Shown here: one piece after another, positions 1-8,208 of the stretch
Layout of the letters: each line of letters opens with the position of its first letter
How positions within the stretch are numbered: position 1 is the first letter of the stretch
Source of the DNA: Tabrizicola sp.
Lineage (GTDB): Bacteria; Pseudomonadota; Alphaproteobacteria; Rhodobacterales; Rhodobacteraceae
DNA: 64,000 bases
Assembly: GCF_016793705.1 (NCBI RefSeq)
Contig: NZ_JAEULO010000042.1
Span: 1-64,000, forward strand
Direction of reading: 5' to 3'
Program-made: the position numbers and the translations under genes
The notes under the pieces: generated by a model
What the model was told of the DNA's origin: nothing
The model's database searches: none
Seen by the model: the letters and a program-made list of their open reading frames with translations, nothing else

Positions 1-18
1 GAAACCACGGAGATGGAA

Positions 19-219
19 ATGCCCAAGATGAAGACCAAGTCGGCGGCGAAGAAGCGCTTCAGCTTCACGGCCTCCGGTCGGGTGAAGGCTGGCAACGCCG
101 GCAAGCGCCACGGCATGATCAAGCGCACGGCGAAATTCGTCCGCAACTCGGCCGGGACCATGATCCTGTGCGAGAGCGATGCGAACATCGTCAAGAAATA
201 CATGCCCTACGACCGGTAA
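19..219 (+). CDS. rpmI: 50S ribosomal protein L35
   Basis: Small, very basic 66-residue protein of the large ribosomal subunit. The N-terminus [13 protein letters not shown] and the central GKRHGMIKR block are typical of L35, and the length is normal for the family. An ATG two codons upstream (position 13) is also in frame, but the start at 19 gives the canonical MPKMKTKS terminus. rplT follows after 12 bp with its own ribosome-binding site, the usual infC-rpmI-rplT order; infC would lie to the left, outside the window. Identity is certain; only the exact start is open. Confidence 0.97.
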   Translation: MPKMKTKSAAKKRFSFTASGRVKAGNAGKRHGMIKRTAKFVRNSAGTMILCESDANIVKKYMPYDR

Positions 220-231
220 GGAGAGCACCCG

Positions 232-594
232 ATGTCCCGCGTTAAATCCGGCAAGGTGACGCACGCCCGTCACAAGAAGGTCATCAAGGCCGCCTCGGGC
301 TACTATGCCGCCCGCTCCACCAACTTCCGCACCGCCACCCAGGCGGTCGACAAGGCCAACCAGTATGCGACCCGCGACCGCAAGGCCCGCAAGCGCAGCT
401 TCCGCGCGCTGTGGATCCAGCGGATCAACGCCGCCGTGCGTCTGTTCGACGCCGAGATGACCTATTCGCGCCTGATCAACGGCCTGGCGAAAGCCGGGAT
501 CGAGGTCGACCGCAAGGTCCTCGCCGACCTCGCCGTGCACGAGCCCGAAGCGTTCAACGCCATCGCCGGCCAGGCGAAGGCCGCGCTGGTCTGA
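232..594 (+). CDS. rplT: 50S ribosomal protein L20
   Basis: A 120-residue ribosomal protein that binds 23S rRNA early in large-subunit assembly. The N-terminal arm ([20 protein letters not shown]) and the globular motif [10 protein letters not shown] at about residues 60-69 are diagnostic. It is preceded by AAGGAGAG and follows rpmI in the same transcript. In many bacteria L20 represses its own operon through the infC-rpmI leader; that region is not in view. A strong hairpin terminator lies 23 bp after the stop codon. Confidence 0.98.
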   Translation: MSRVKSGKVTHARHKKVIKAASGYYAARSTNFRTATQAVDKANQYATRDRKARKRSFRALWIQRINAAVRLFDAEMTYSRLINGLAKAGIEVDRKVLADLAVHEPEAFNAIAGQAKAALV

Positions 595-617
595 GGTTTC
601 AGGCCGATTGAGTTTGG

Positions 618-647
618 AAAAGGCCCTGCGGTGACGCGGGGCCTTTT
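618..647 (+). terminator. Rho-independent terminator of rpmI-rplT
   Basis: AAAAGGCCCTGCG pairs across a GTGA loop with CGCGGGGCCTTTT, directly after rplT. The stem is GC-rich and flanked by A and T runs, so it could act in both directions. Confidence 0.85.
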
Positions 648-770
648 GCTTTGTCTCGTGCCAGAGTGGGGCAACCATAGATTCAAGGATGGGTCGGGAA
701 GCATCGCCCCGTACTGGATGCCACCAGATCGACGAGCGGCAGCTAGGCAGACCATTGCTTCCGGTTGCGT

Positions 771-1553
771 CTAGAGACCTTGCACCACCCCCCGACCGGC
801 GGCGTCTGCCCGGAACCTTGCGATCCATTCGCGGCTGACCGCATCGGCGAGTTTCGCCACTCCTGGCGCCAGAGCGCCCGGTGAAGGCTTTGGAACCCCA
901 AGTTCCTCACAGATCGCCAGTATCGCGGCGTCCGGACGTTCCGACAGAGTTTCGTAGGTAATCCTGAGCGGCTCGATTTTCTGCTCTGAGAACCACGACA
1001 CCCATTTGGCATCATAGCTCGCCAGCTCGTCGAGTTTCGCTTTTATCCGAACGAAATCATACTCCGGCTCCTTCGAAGGACCCAGTCGCTCCAGCTCCGA
1101 TCCATCCGGCGCTATATGCCACAGGCCGGTTTGCTCGGCCTTCACCATTGAAATGGCTTGGGCAAGCTTATCATGACGCGAGAGATGAACGTAGAGCACC
1201 CTGCCGAACGCCGCCTGTAAGCGCGCCTTGTCGGATGGCATGGCGGGGTGGACCTGATCGAGCATGGCCATCAGATCGGGCAGGCTCTCCCACATCAGTC
1301 GCAGACCAAATATCTTCGTCTGCCCGCGCCCGGCGGCAATGGTCGCCTTCAGATAGGCCGAAGAATGATCCGCAGTGCCCTTCCCCTCGCGCGGAGGCAG
1401 CCCCCATCGTTCAGCCCAGATCGGATCAACATCGTGCATAAAGAAAGAGTCCGGCTCCCCCGCAAAACGAGTCGAAGCGAGAAGATCGCAGAGCAGGGTG
1501 CTACCAGTCCGAGGAGTGCCGCAAATGATATAGCTATCGTAAGAAGCGCCCAT
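771..1553 (-). CDS. Stf0-family sulfotransferase
   Basis: A 260-residue cytoplasmic protein. The N-terminal PAPS 5'-phosphosulfate loop is CGTPRTGSTLL at residues 11-21, followed by FAGEPDSFF; a second block, SRHDKLAQAISM, resembles the RxDxxxQAxS signature of Stf0 (trehalose 2-sulfotransferase type) enzymes. The family transfers sulfate from PAPS to a hydroxyl group, often on a carbohydrate; the acceptor cannot be inferred. Parts of the coding region are near 52% GC by hand count, clearly below its neighbours. It stands alone downstream of truB with a 93-bp gap, suggesting a separate, possibly acquired unit. Confidence 0.8.
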   Translation of the reverse strand: MGASYDSYIICGTPRTGSTLLCDLLASTRFAGEPDSFFMHDVDPIWAERWGLPPREGKGTADHSSAYLKATIAAGRGQTKIFGLRLMWESLPDLMAMLDQVHPAMPSDKARLQAAFGRVLYVHLSRHDKLAQAISMVKAEQTGLWHIAPDGSELERLGPSKEPEYDFVRIKAKLDELASYDAKWVSWFSEQKIEPLRITYETLSERPDAAILAICEELGVPKPSPGALAPGVAKLADAVSREWIARFRADAAGRGVVQGL

Positions 1554-1646
1554 TCTTTATCTCTTCGTGTGATCTCCGTCACACTAGGCTTGATGCTCGA
1601 CTGTCCACAATGGGGCTCAAAACGGCATCTGGAGGTCGGCGCGGCC

Positions 1647-2549
1647 CTATCGGTTGAACACCCGGCTCGGGTGCAGCTCTCCACCCCGGTAATGCCCCAC
1701 GGCCACCGCCTGCCCTTCCAGACTGGCCCAGCCCTCGGTGCCCCAATCTGCATGGCCCAGAACCTGCCCCGGATTGCCGTTCCGCAGCCGCACCGCACCC
1801 TCCGGCGTCGCCCGGAACTCTGGCAGGTCCTGCAACCCCAGCTCCAGCGGCAGCAGCCGCGCATCCAGCGCCTCGGTCTTCGCTTCGGCTTCAACCTGCT
1901 CCAGCGTCACACCCAGTTCCGCCCGGAACGGCCCAGACCACTCCCGCCGCAGCCAGGCCACATGCCCCAGGCACCCAAGCGCCGCCCCAAGGTCCCGCGC
2001 GATGGACCGGACATAGCCGCCCTTGCCGCAGACCATCTCCAGATCGACGTGATCCCCATCCGGGCGGCCCGTGACCACCAGCCGCTCCACCCACAGGGGC
2101 CGCGCCGCCAGCTCCATCGCCTCGCCCTCGCGCGCAAGGTCATAGGCCCGCTCGCCATCCACCTTCACCGCCGAATACTGTGGCGGCACCTGCAGGATCT
2201 CGCCCCTGAACGCCGCCAGCGCCGCCTCGATCTCCGCAGCCGTCGGGCGCATATCCGAAGTCGCGATCACCGCGCCCGAGGCGTCATCCGTCTCTGTCGC
2301 CGCCCCCAGCACCACCCGGAACCGATAGCACTTCAGCGCATCGGTGATCCAGGGGATGGTCTTCGTCGCCTCCCCCAGCGCCACGGCCAGCACCCCGGTC
2401 GCATCCGGGTCGAGCGTCCCCGCATGGCCCGCCTTCTGCGCCGAGAGCGCCCATTTCACCTTGTTCACTACCGCGGTGGAGGTGATCCCCGCCGGTTTGT
2501 CCACCACCAGCCAGCCGCTGACCGCCCGGCCCTTCTTGATCCGGCCCAT
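1647..2549 (-). CDS. truB: tRNA pseudouridine(55) synthase TruB
   Basis: Converts U55 of the tRNA T-loop to pseudouridine. The TruB signature [11 protein letters not shown] carries the catalytic aspartate (Asp47), with VDKPAGITS upstream; the C-terminal part resembles a PUA-like extension. The 300-residue length is normal. It is the last gene of rbfA-(glycosidase-like)-truB, beginning 3 bp after the preceding stop codon, so it is very probably translationally coupled. The rbfA-truB pairing is common in bacteria. Confidence 0.96.
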   Translation of the reverse strand: MGRIKKGRAVSGWLVVDKPAGITSTAVVNKVKWALSAQKAGHAGTLDPDATGVLAVALGEATKTIPWITDALKCYRFRVVLGAATETDDASGAVIATSDMRPTAAEIEAALAAFRGEILQVPPQYSAVKVDGERAYDLAREGEAMELAARPLWVERLVVTGRPDGDHVDLEMVCGKGGYVRSIARDLGAALGCLGHVAWLRREWSGPFRAELGVTLEQVEAEAKTEALDARLLPLELGLQDLPEFRATPEGAVRLRNGNPGQVLGHADWGTEGWASLEGQAVAVGHYRGGELHPSRVFNR

Positions 2550-2552
2550 GCG

Positions 2553-3275
2553 TCAGCCCTTCGGAACCACGGTGCCGACGATCGGCCCCATCGGAAAGCC
2601 CCCGTCATGCCGGGCGAGCGCAGGCGCATAAAGCCGCGAGATGTTGCCGTCGAAATAGAGCGCGTCCTTCAGCCCCAGTTCATCCCGGAAAAACCGCGCA
2701 AAGCTGTGAAAGTTCACCGCGTCGTTGGATATCGCGAAAACCGCCCGGCTTCCGTCCGCGCTGACCCCCACGCCATTGCGGACATACAGGCTGTCGCTGT
2801 CGGCCAGCAGCTTCGGGTGCAGTTTCCCATCGATCACCAGCATCGGCCCCGATTGCGTGGCATAGCGGCAGTCCGGCCTGGTCTTCTTGAAGGCCCGGCT
2901 CTCGATCACCCGGAAGCTGTCGCCGATGCAGAACACGCCATTCGGCAGCAGCCCGAAATTCCCCGGCCCGTCGCTGGTGATCAGCGGCGCGACCTCGACC
3001 CCGTCCTCGACATAAAGACCCACCGGCGCCAGGTCGCGATGGTACATCCCCGCGTTCATCGCGAAGCCCAGCGCCTTGCCCTCGGCCCCCAGCGCCTCAT
3101 CCACGTTCTTGAAACTGCCATAGGCCCCGTCCGGCCCGGAGTGGAACAGCCGCAGGTCCTCGCCCGCCACGACCTCGCACAGCGAATAGGACGCCCCTTC
3201 GAACGTGGTATCCCGGCACTCCGCCGCCTCGACCGCCACCGGTGCCAGCAGCAGGGCCAATGCGAAAAGCCTCAT
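2553..3275 (-). CDS. Secreted phosphodiester glycosidase family protein (DUF2233/NAGPA)
   Basis: A 240-residue protein with a signal peptide ([17 protein letters not shown]). The NAGPA/DUF2233 fold is indicated by [19 protein letters not shown] at about residues 74-92, [10 protein letters not shown], and the C-terminal NISRLYAP...MGPIVG block. Relatives include the uncovering enzyme that hydrolyses GlcNAc-phosphodiesters, but bacterial substrates are mostly unknown. It shares a 4-bp ATGA overlap with rbfA upstream and is 3 bp from truB downstream, so it is embedded in a ribosome/tRNA maturation operon despite being exported. Function in the envelope is inference. Confidence 0.8.
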   Translation of the reverse strand: MRLFALALLLAPVAVEAAECRDTTFEGASYSLCEVVAGEDLRLFHSGPDGAYGSFKNVDEALGAEGKALGFAMNAGMYHRDLAPVGLYVEDGVEVAPLITSDGPGNFGLLPNGVFCIGDSFRVIESRAFKKTRPDCRYATQSGPMLVIDGKLHPKLLADSDSLYVRNGVGVSADGSRAVFAISNDAVNFHSFARFFRDELGLKDALYFDGNISRLYAPALARHDGGFPMGPIVGTVVPKG

Positions 3276-3682
3276 TCCTCGCCGTCCGCAGCGTCAAGAT
3301 CACGCTGCACCGAAGGGTCCGCGAACAGCCGCCGCGTCTCGTCCAGCCGGTCGAAGGTCTCGTCCGGGCGGAACCGCAGGTCGGGTGCGTATTTCAGCGT
3401 CAGTTCCGACGCCACCCGGTGCCGAAGCTCGGCCTTGTTGCGCGCCAGCGCCGCAATCGCATTCTCGACCGGCACCGAGCCCATCAGCGGCATCACATAG
3501 ACCGTCGCCACCTTCAGATCGGGCGAGCAGGACACCTCGCCCACCGTGATCGACATGGCGTTCAGCTCCGGGTCGTGGATCTCGGCCCGGTTCAGCACGT
3601 CCGAAAGCGTGCGGCGGATCAGTTCCCCCACCCGAAGCTGGCGTTGCGACGGGCCGGACCCGGTGTTGAAGCGCTTGGACAT
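3272..3682 (-). CDS. rbfA: 30S ribosome-binding factor A
   Basis: A 136-residue KH-type protein needed for late 16S rRNA processing and 30S maturation. Diagnostic stretches are [18 protein letters not shown] near the N-terminus, the [20 protein letters not shown] core and [14 protein letters not shown] near the C-terminus. The reading frame stays open far upstream, but the ATG at 3682 gives the family N-terminus ([20 protein letters not shown]) and the longer extension overlaps dapB on the opposite strand. First gene of the minus-strand rbfA-glycosidase-truB operon, divergent from dapB. Confidence 0.95.
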   Translation of the reverse strand: MSKRFNTGSGPSQRQLRVGELIRRTLSDVLNRAEIHDPELNAMSITVGEVSCSPDLKVATVYVMPLMGSVPVENAIAALARNKAELRHRVASELTLKYAPDLRFRPDETFDRLDETRRLFADPSVQRDLDAADGEE

Positions 3683-3778
3683 GGCGTTCCCATATGCCCT
3701 TTCGCCCCCGCCCGCAACGCCGGGCTTCTCACGCCCGCGCGAACCGGCTAGGGAAGGGGCCAGACGGGGGACAAGGGC

Positions 3779-4585
3779 ATGGATCAGCCGGGACTGGTAG
3801 TGACAGGGGCCTCGGGCCGCATGGGGCAGACGCTGATCGGCCTCGCCCAGGCCTCGGACAAGCTGCGCCTCGTGGGTTGTGTCGAACGCGCCGGCCACCC
3901 CTGGATCGGCCGCGACGTGGGCGAGGCGATGGGCGGCGCCCCCGTGGGCGTGAAAGTCACCGACGATGCGCTGGAGGCCTTCTCGAAAGCGCAAGCCGTG
4001 GTCGACTTCACCGCCCCCGCCGCCACCGTCGAATTCGCGGCGCTGGCCGCCCAGGCCCGCGCCGTCCATGTCATCGGCACCACCGGGCTGGAACCCCAGC
4101 ACCTCGCAAAGATCGAAGCTGCCGCCCGCCATGCCGTGATCATCCGCGCCGGGAATATGTCGCTCGGTGTCAACCTCCTCACCCGCCTGACGCAGAAGGT
4201 CGCCGCCGCGCTGGACGCCGACTGGGACGTGGAGATCGTCGAGGCCCACCACCGCATGAAGGTCGACGCCCCCTCCGGCACAGCCTTGATGCTCGGCCAG
4301 GCCGCCGCCGAAGGCCGGGGCGTTGCGCTTGAGGACGCCAAGGTCTCCGGTCGCGACGGCATCACCGGCGCCCGTCCGAAGGGAGCCATCGGCTTCTCCG
4401 CCATCCGCGGCGGCGACATCGTCGGCGAGCATGACGTGATCTTCGCCGGCGAGGGCGAGCGCGTCATCCTGCGCCACATGGCCACCGACCGCGCCATCTT
4501 CGCCCGCGGTGCGCTCCGCGCCGCCCTCTGGGGCCAGGGGCAGAAGCCGGGCCAGTACGACATGATGGACGTGCTGGGGATCTGA
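3779..4585 (+). CDS. dapB: 4-hydroxy-tetrahydrodipicolinate reductase
   Basis: Reduces 4-hydroxy-tetrahydrodipicolinate to tetrahydrodipicolinate with NAD(P)H in lysine/diaminopimelate synthesis. The Rossmann loop [10 protein letters not shown] begins at residue 10. The catalytic block [15 protein letters not shown] (His157, His158, Lys161) and the [14 protein letters not shown] segment are intact. The 268-residue length is normal. The start at 3779 is preceded by GGGGGAC. It is divergent from rbfA across a 96-bp gap and stands alone; dapD, dapE and dapF occur elsewhere in this window. Confidence 0.96.
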   Translation: MDQPGLVVTGASGRMGQTLIGLAQASDKLRLVGCVERAGHPWIGRDVGEAMGGAPVGVKVTDDALEAFSKAQAVVDFTAPAATVEFAALAAQARAVHVIGTTGLEPQHLAKIEAAARHAVIIRAGNMSLGVNLLTRLTQKVAAALDADWDVEIVEAHHRMKVDAPSGTALMLGQAAAEGRGVALEDAKVSGRDGITGARPKGAIGFSAIRGGDIVGEHDVIFAGEGERVILRHMATDRAIFARGALRAALWGQGQKPGQYDMMDVLGI

Positions 4586-4784
4586 GCGGGCGAACCTGAC
4601 TGCGCTCGGCCTTCGACAAAGGACAAGGGGGAAGCGCCGCCTTTCGCCTGCGACAAGGCGCGCTTCGGACTGCGGCACCGGTAGGATCAAGCCTGAAGAA
4701 TGTATTGTTTTCCAAATATTTCCATGATCTTGCCGTGATCGGCCGCGAAACCCGCCAGGCGATTCCCGCTGTCCAGGAGTTTAC

Positions 4785-5024
4785 ATGCGCTTCGTTCTTG
4801 CCCTGCCCATCGTTGCCCTCTCGGCCTGTGTCACCACGCCGGTGGTGTCCGACTACAACGGCGCCAGCGTCAAGCTGGTCGACTATGCTTCGGGAAAGAC
4901 GCCCGAGAACCAGGCAGAGGCGACCCGCATCTGCAAGGCGGGGGGGAAACAGCGCGCCGAATATGCCTCGTCGTCCTACAACTCATATACCTATCAGTCG
5001 CAACACCTTTACCTGTGCCTCTAG
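4785..5024 (+). CDS. Small putative lipoprotein
   Basis: A 79-residue protein starting MRFVLALPIVALSACVTTP; the LSAC lipobox at residues 12-15 predicts cleavage and lipidation at Cys15 by Lgt/LspA. The mature part, about 65 residues, is polar with a Ser/Tyr-rich stretch (YASSSYNSYTYQSQ) and two further cysteines. No function is recognised. An AGGAG motif sits just upstream of the start, and a hairpin terminator follows 12 bp after the stop, so it looks like a monocistronic gene. The approximately 200 bp before it are relatively AT-rich (around 4695-4740) and probably contain its promoter. Confidence 0.7.
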   Translation: MRFVLALPIVALSACVTTPVVSDYNGASVKLVDYASGKTPENQAEATRICKAGGKQRAEYASSSYNSYTYQSQHLYLCL

Positions 5025-5036
5025 CAAGTGCTGACA

Positions 5037-5063
5037 CACCTTGGCGGCAACTCCGCCAAGGTG
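5037..5063 (+). terminator. Hairpin terminator after the small lipoprotein
   Basis: Perfect 11-bp arms CACCTTGGCGG and CCGCCAAGGTG around a 5-nt CAACT loop, followed by AATTTC. It separates the lipoprotein gene from the convergent sdhAF4. Confidence 0.65.
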
Positions 5064-5120
5064 AATTTCGGGCGATGCCCACCCCGTAGAGTGTGCTACA
5101 GCGCACCACTCCGCCCGCAA

Positions 5121-5291
5121 TCAGAAATCGACGGCCAGCCCCTTCTTCTCCCAGTCGCCATAGCGCACCGGCTCCGGCCCCTCGCGCCCGCCCAGCTCCT
5201 TCGGCAGCGGCGCCTTCGCTTCGGCGGCCTTCCGGCGCGCCTCGGCCTCGGCCAGAGCGCGTCTGGCGGCAGGTGCAAGGTCGTCATCCAT
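5121..5291 (-). CDS. Succinate dehydrogenase assembly factor 4 family protein (DUF1674)
   Basis: A 56-residue protein ending RYGDWEKKGLAVDF, the conserved C-terminal DUF1674/SdhAF4 signature (YGDWE...DF). The N-terminal half is a charged Ala/Glu/Lys helix. In mitochondria and alphaproteobacteria this family aids flavinylated SdhA assembly. The frame is open to 5399, but the ATG at 5291 (MDDDLAPAARR) gives the family size and avoids overlapping divergent rsmB at 5360. The gap between the two starts (68 bp) probably holds both promoters. Confidence 0.85.
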   Translation of the reverse strand: MDDDLAPAARRALAEAEARRKAAEAKAPLPKELGGREGPEPVRYGDWEKKGLAVDF

Positions 5292-5359
5292 CCTCGGGTT
5301 TCCTTGTGTGGCGTCACTTCCTGATATAGGCCGCATGCCGAACCAGCAAGGGAACGGCA

Positions 5360-6592
5360 ATGGCCGAAGGCGTCGTGGCGCGCGCCACCGCAGTGGCAAT
5401 CCTGGACGGCGTCCTCGGCGAAGGCCGGATGCTCTCCGATTTCTCCGGCGAGGGCCTCGCCCCCGCCGACCGCGCCCGTGCCCTGCGGCTGGCCGAGACC
5501 ACTCTGCGCCACATCGAGCCTGCCGACAAACTTCTCGACAAGCACCTGCGGAAAGCGCCCCCCCTGACCGTCCGCAACACCCTGCGTCTCGCCGTGGTGG
5601 AACGCGCCCAAGGCGCCCCCGCGCATGGCGTGGTCAACGCGGCGGTGGAGATCACCCGCAAAGGCGGCAAGCGCACCGCCCATCTGGCGGGCCTCGTCAA
5701 CGCCGTCCTCCGCGCCCTGCCCGAGACCATTGTCCTGCCGGTGCAGAAACTGCCGCGCTGGCTCCGCCAACCCCTCGTCCACGCCTATGGCCGCGACATC
5801 GTCACCGCCATCGAGGCCGTGCAGGCGCAGGAACCCCCGCTCGACCTCACCCTGCGCGAGGGTTTCCCCGCCCCCGAAGGCGACCTTCTCCCCACCGGCA
5901 GTCTGCGCCTGCGCAACCCCGGCCAGCTCTCCACCCTTCCCGGCTATGCCGACGGCGGCTGGTGGGTCCAGGACGCCGCCGCCGCTCTCCCTGCGCAACT
6001 CCTGCAACCGATGCCGGGAGAGCGCATCCTCGACCTCTGCGCCGCCCCCGGCGGCAAGACGCTGCAACTGGCGGCCAGCGGGGCAGATGTCACCGCCGTC
6101 GACATCTCGGCCCCCCGCATGACCCGCCTGCAAGCAAACCTCGCCCGCACCGGCCTGACCGCGACCCTCGTCACCGCCGACGCACTGCACTGGCAGCCCG
6201 AAGCTCCCTTCGACGCCGTGCTCCTCGACGCCCCCTGTTCGGCGACCGGCACCATCCGCCGCCACCCCGACCTGCCCTTCGTCAAGGACGGCAGCGACCT
6301 CCCCGCCCTCACCGCGCTGCAATCCCAACTGATCGACCGCGCCCTCACCTGGCTGAAGCCGGGAGGCCGCCTCGTCTTCTCCACCTGCTCGCTCCTGCCC
6401 GAGGAAGGCGAGGCCCAGCTCGCTGCCACCCTGACCCGCCACCCGAGCCTCACCGTGGAACGCGCCGATCTCCCCGGCATCCACCCGGACTGGTGGACCC
6501 CGGACGGCGCCCTCCGCCTCCGCCCCGACCACTGGGCCGAGCGGGGTGGCATGGACGGCTTCTTCCTCGCCCGCCTGCGCAAGCCCGGCTGA
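5360..6592 (+). CDS. rsmB: 16S rRNA m5C967 methyltransferase RsmB-like
   Basis: A 410-residue two-domain enzyme: an N-terminal NusB-like RNA-binding domain (about residues 1-140) and a C-terminal SAM-dependent methyltransferase. The SAM loop LCAAPGGKTLQLA and the two catalytic-cysteine motifs LLDAPCSATGTIRRHPD and FSTCSLLPEEGE are all present, as in RsmB/Fmu. It methylates cytosine in 16S rRNA. The start is preceded by AAGGGAA. It is divergent from sdhAF4 and is followed by a 350-bp gene-free gap containing a dispersed repeat. Confidence 0.93.
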   Translation: MAEGVVARATAVAILDGVLGEGRMLSDFSGEGLAPADRARALRLAETTLRHIEPADKLLDKHLRKAPPLTVRNTLRLAVVERAQGAPAHGVVNAAVEITRKGGKRTAHLAGLVNAVLRALPETIVLPVQKLPRWLRQPLVHAYGRDIVTAIEAVQAQEPPLDLTLREGFPAPEGDLLPTGSLRLRNPGQLSTLPGYADGGWWVQDAAAALPAQLLQPMPGERILDLCAAPGGKTLQLAASGADVTAVDISAPRMTRLQANLARTGLTATLVTADALHWQPEAPFDAVLLDAPCSATGTIRRHPDLPFVKDGSDLPALTALQSQLIDRALTWLKPGGRLVFSTCSLLPEEGEAQLAATLTRHPSLTVERADLPGIHPDWWTPDGALRLRPDHWAERGGMDGFFLARLRKPG

Positions 6593-6650
6593 CCCCGGCC
6601 AACCGCGCGCAACCGGGCAGGCGCAACCGGGTTGGCTCGACCTGATGCTC

Positions 6651-6770
6651 TTTCACCTGGTGACAAATATCCTCCGGGGGTTTGGGGGTGGAAAACCCCC
6701 AATGGCCCGAGCCGGTTGCGCGTTCTTCACGCGCAGAGGCGAGACAGAAGGCTTGCGCGCCAGCGCTCGA
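6651..6770 (+). repeat. Dispersed intergenic element, copy 1 (left block + hairpin + right block)
   Basis: Begins TTTCACCTGG, continues nnnnAAATATCCTCCGG, then a GGGGG...CCCCC hairpin around a short TGGAAAA segment, and ends with GCGAGACAGAAGGCTTGCG and CAGCGCTC. The same order of blocks recurs at 10483, 28103 (minus, partial), 35710 and 58571 (minus). It occupies most of the rsmB-transglycosylase gap; apart from the palindrome at 6929 I see nothing else there. Confidence 0.75.
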
Positions 6771-6928
6771 TTCAGCAACCGTCCCAACCCGCGCAACGCC
6801 GGAAACCCCGGCGCTGCGGACCCCCGTGCGCGCCCTGTCCCCGCAAAGGGAAGGAGCCTGCGCCACAGATTAAGAAACCCCTAACGCCCGCAACCAACCC
6901 ATTGATTCCAAAAGATCAACAGGTTTTT

Positions 6929-6941
6929 TCCACCGTGGACA
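6929..6941. repeat. TCCACCGTGGACA palindromic motif
   Basis: TCCACCGTGGA is palindromic around its central base and lies 1 bp beyond the stop codon of the transglycosylase. The same 13-mer recurs at 35926-35938, again immediately beyond the stop of a minus-strand gene and again to the right of a copy of the dispersed element. Confidence 0.5.
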
Positions 6942-6942
6942 C

Positions 6943-8208
6943 CTACCGCAGAAACCCCAGCACCTCCAGCGAAGGATACCCGTCCGGAACGAGGCCCCGC
7001 GCCTTCTGGAACGCCTTCACCGCCGCCACCGTCTTCGGCCCCATCCGCCCGTCCACCCCGCCCGGATCGAACCCGGCGCGGCCCAGCAGCTCCTGCAACT
7101 CCCGCCGCTCCGCCAGCGTCAGCGCCCTGAGCTCGCGCGGCCAGCCATGCCGGATCGCCGGGCCGTCCGCCAGCCGGTCCGACAGCGACCCGATCGCCAC
7201 CACATAGGCGTCCGCCGTGTTGTACTTCTCGATCACCTGGAAGTTCGGCCAGATCAGGAAAGCCGCCCCCCGATGCCCCCCCGGCAGCAGGATCGACCCC
7301 GGCCCGTGATCCGGCAGGTCCGCCCCGCCGACCAGCCGCACCCCCATCGCCTGCCAGTCGGCCACAGGCTTCACCACCCGCTCGGTGGACTGGTCATAGT
7401 CGAACCCCGCGGGCAGCGTCACCTCCACCCCCCAGGGCTGGCCCTTCACCCAGCCCCAATACCGCAGGTAATTCGCCGTCGAGGCCAGCGCATCCGCCGG
7501 GTCATCCCCCCACAGGTTCTTCTTCCCGTCCCCGTCGAAATCGACCGCGAACTTCTCCCAGCTGGACGGCATGAACTGCGTGTGCCCGCTCGCCCCCGCC
7601 CAGGACCCCTCGAACCGCTCCACATGCCCGCCTTCGACGATCTTCAAGGCGGCAATGAGCTCCGCCTCGAAGAAGGCCCCCCGCCGCCCCTCATAGGCCA
7701 GCGTCGCCAAGGACCCCAGCACCGGCAGATCGCCCCGGTAGGTGCCATAGGCGCTCTCCAGCCCCCAGACCGCCGCGACGACCTCCTTCTTCACCCCGTA
7801 GTCCGCCTCGATCCGCTCCAGCAGCGCGCGGTTCTTCTCGATCGCCTTCAGCCCCAGGGCCACCCGGTCCTCGGACACGGCCGTATCAAGATAGTCCCAG
7901 ATCGTCTTCGAGAATTCGTTCTGGTTCCGGTCGCGCTCCACGACCTTCGGGTTGAACTCCACTCCCCGCATCACGGCGTCGAAGGTAGATGCCGAAATGC
8001 CAGCAGCAATGGCGCGGGGCCGGAACCCCACCACCCAGGCATCAAGCCCCGCCTGCGTTCCCATCTCCACCTCCACGCCATCCACCGGATCAGGCAGGAT
8101 CGTTTGCCCTTGTGCGGTCGAAAGACCAAGAACAACGCCCATGCCGGGCGCGACCAGAATCCTTCGAAGGATTTTGCAAGGCTTTTCGAAAGGTCTTGCG
8201 CCCCTCAT
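6943..8208 (-). CDS. Lytic murein transglycosylase, MltB family, with peptidoglycan-binding domain
   Basis: A 421-residue periplasmic enzyme cleaving MurNAc-GlcNAc bonds with formation of 1,6-anhydroMurNAc. The SLT domain carries the catalytic glutamate in WGLESAYGT (Glu151), with SGHTQFMPSSW and NYLRYWGW downstream. A C-terminal peptidoglycan-binding motif follows (LQELLGRAGFDPGGVDGRMG at about residue 367). The ATG at 8208 shares an ATGA overlap with rnr and gives a basic n-region plus a hydrophobic segment (KILRRILVAPGMGVVLGL), i.e. a signal peptide. A later ATG at 8142 is possible. The n-region is encoded by a palindromic repeat. Confidence 0.88.
   Translation of the reverse strand: MRGARPFEKPCKILRRILVAPGMGVVLGLSTAQGQTILPDPVDGVEVEMGTQAGLDAWVVGFRPRAIAAGISASTFDAVMRGVEFNPKVVERDRNQNEFSKTIWDYLDTAVSEDRVALGLKAIEKNRALLERIEADYGVKKEVVAAVWGLESAYGTYRGDLPVLGSLATLAYEGRRGAFFEAELIAALKIVEGGHVERFEGSWAGASGHTQFMPSSWEKFAVDFDGDGKKNLWGDDPADALASTANYLRYWGWVKGQPWGVEVTLPAGFDYDQSTERVVKPVADWQAMGVRLVGGADLPDHGPGSILLPGGHRGAAFLIWPNFQVIEKYNTADAYVVAIGSLSDRLADGPAIRHGWPRELRALTLAERRELQELLGRAGFDPGGVDGRMGPKTVAAVKAFQKARGLVPDGYPSLEVLGFLR
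8155..8190. repeat. Tandem palindromic repeat inside the transglycosylase 5' end
   Basis: AATCCTTCGAAGGATT is a perfect 16-bp palindrome, followed after a short spacer by an imperfect second one (AAGGCTTTTCGAAAGGTCTT). The arrangement matches the tandem palindrome pair at 44262-44310. Here it is translated and supplies residues of the signal peptide n-region. Confidence 0.55.

Noticed and set aside
1248..3500. A 750-codon open frame on the plus strand antisense to truB and the glycosidase-like gene
   Set aside because: Shadow of GC-rich codon structure; the product is Arg/Pro/His-rich with no domain, while the opposite strand encodes clear family proteins. The same applies to long antisense frames over rnr (7989-10580), selD/dapE (11106-12881), DUF1111 (31682-33865) and the rha genes.
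3683..3778. Lysine riboswitch or other leader upstream of dapB
   Set aside because: The 96-bp gap is too short and shows no conserved riboswitch elements.
3683..4690. N-terminal extension of rbfA
   Set aside because: The open frame continues through antisense dapB with low-complexity Gly/Ala sequence; the ATG at 3682 gives the exact RbfA N-terminus.
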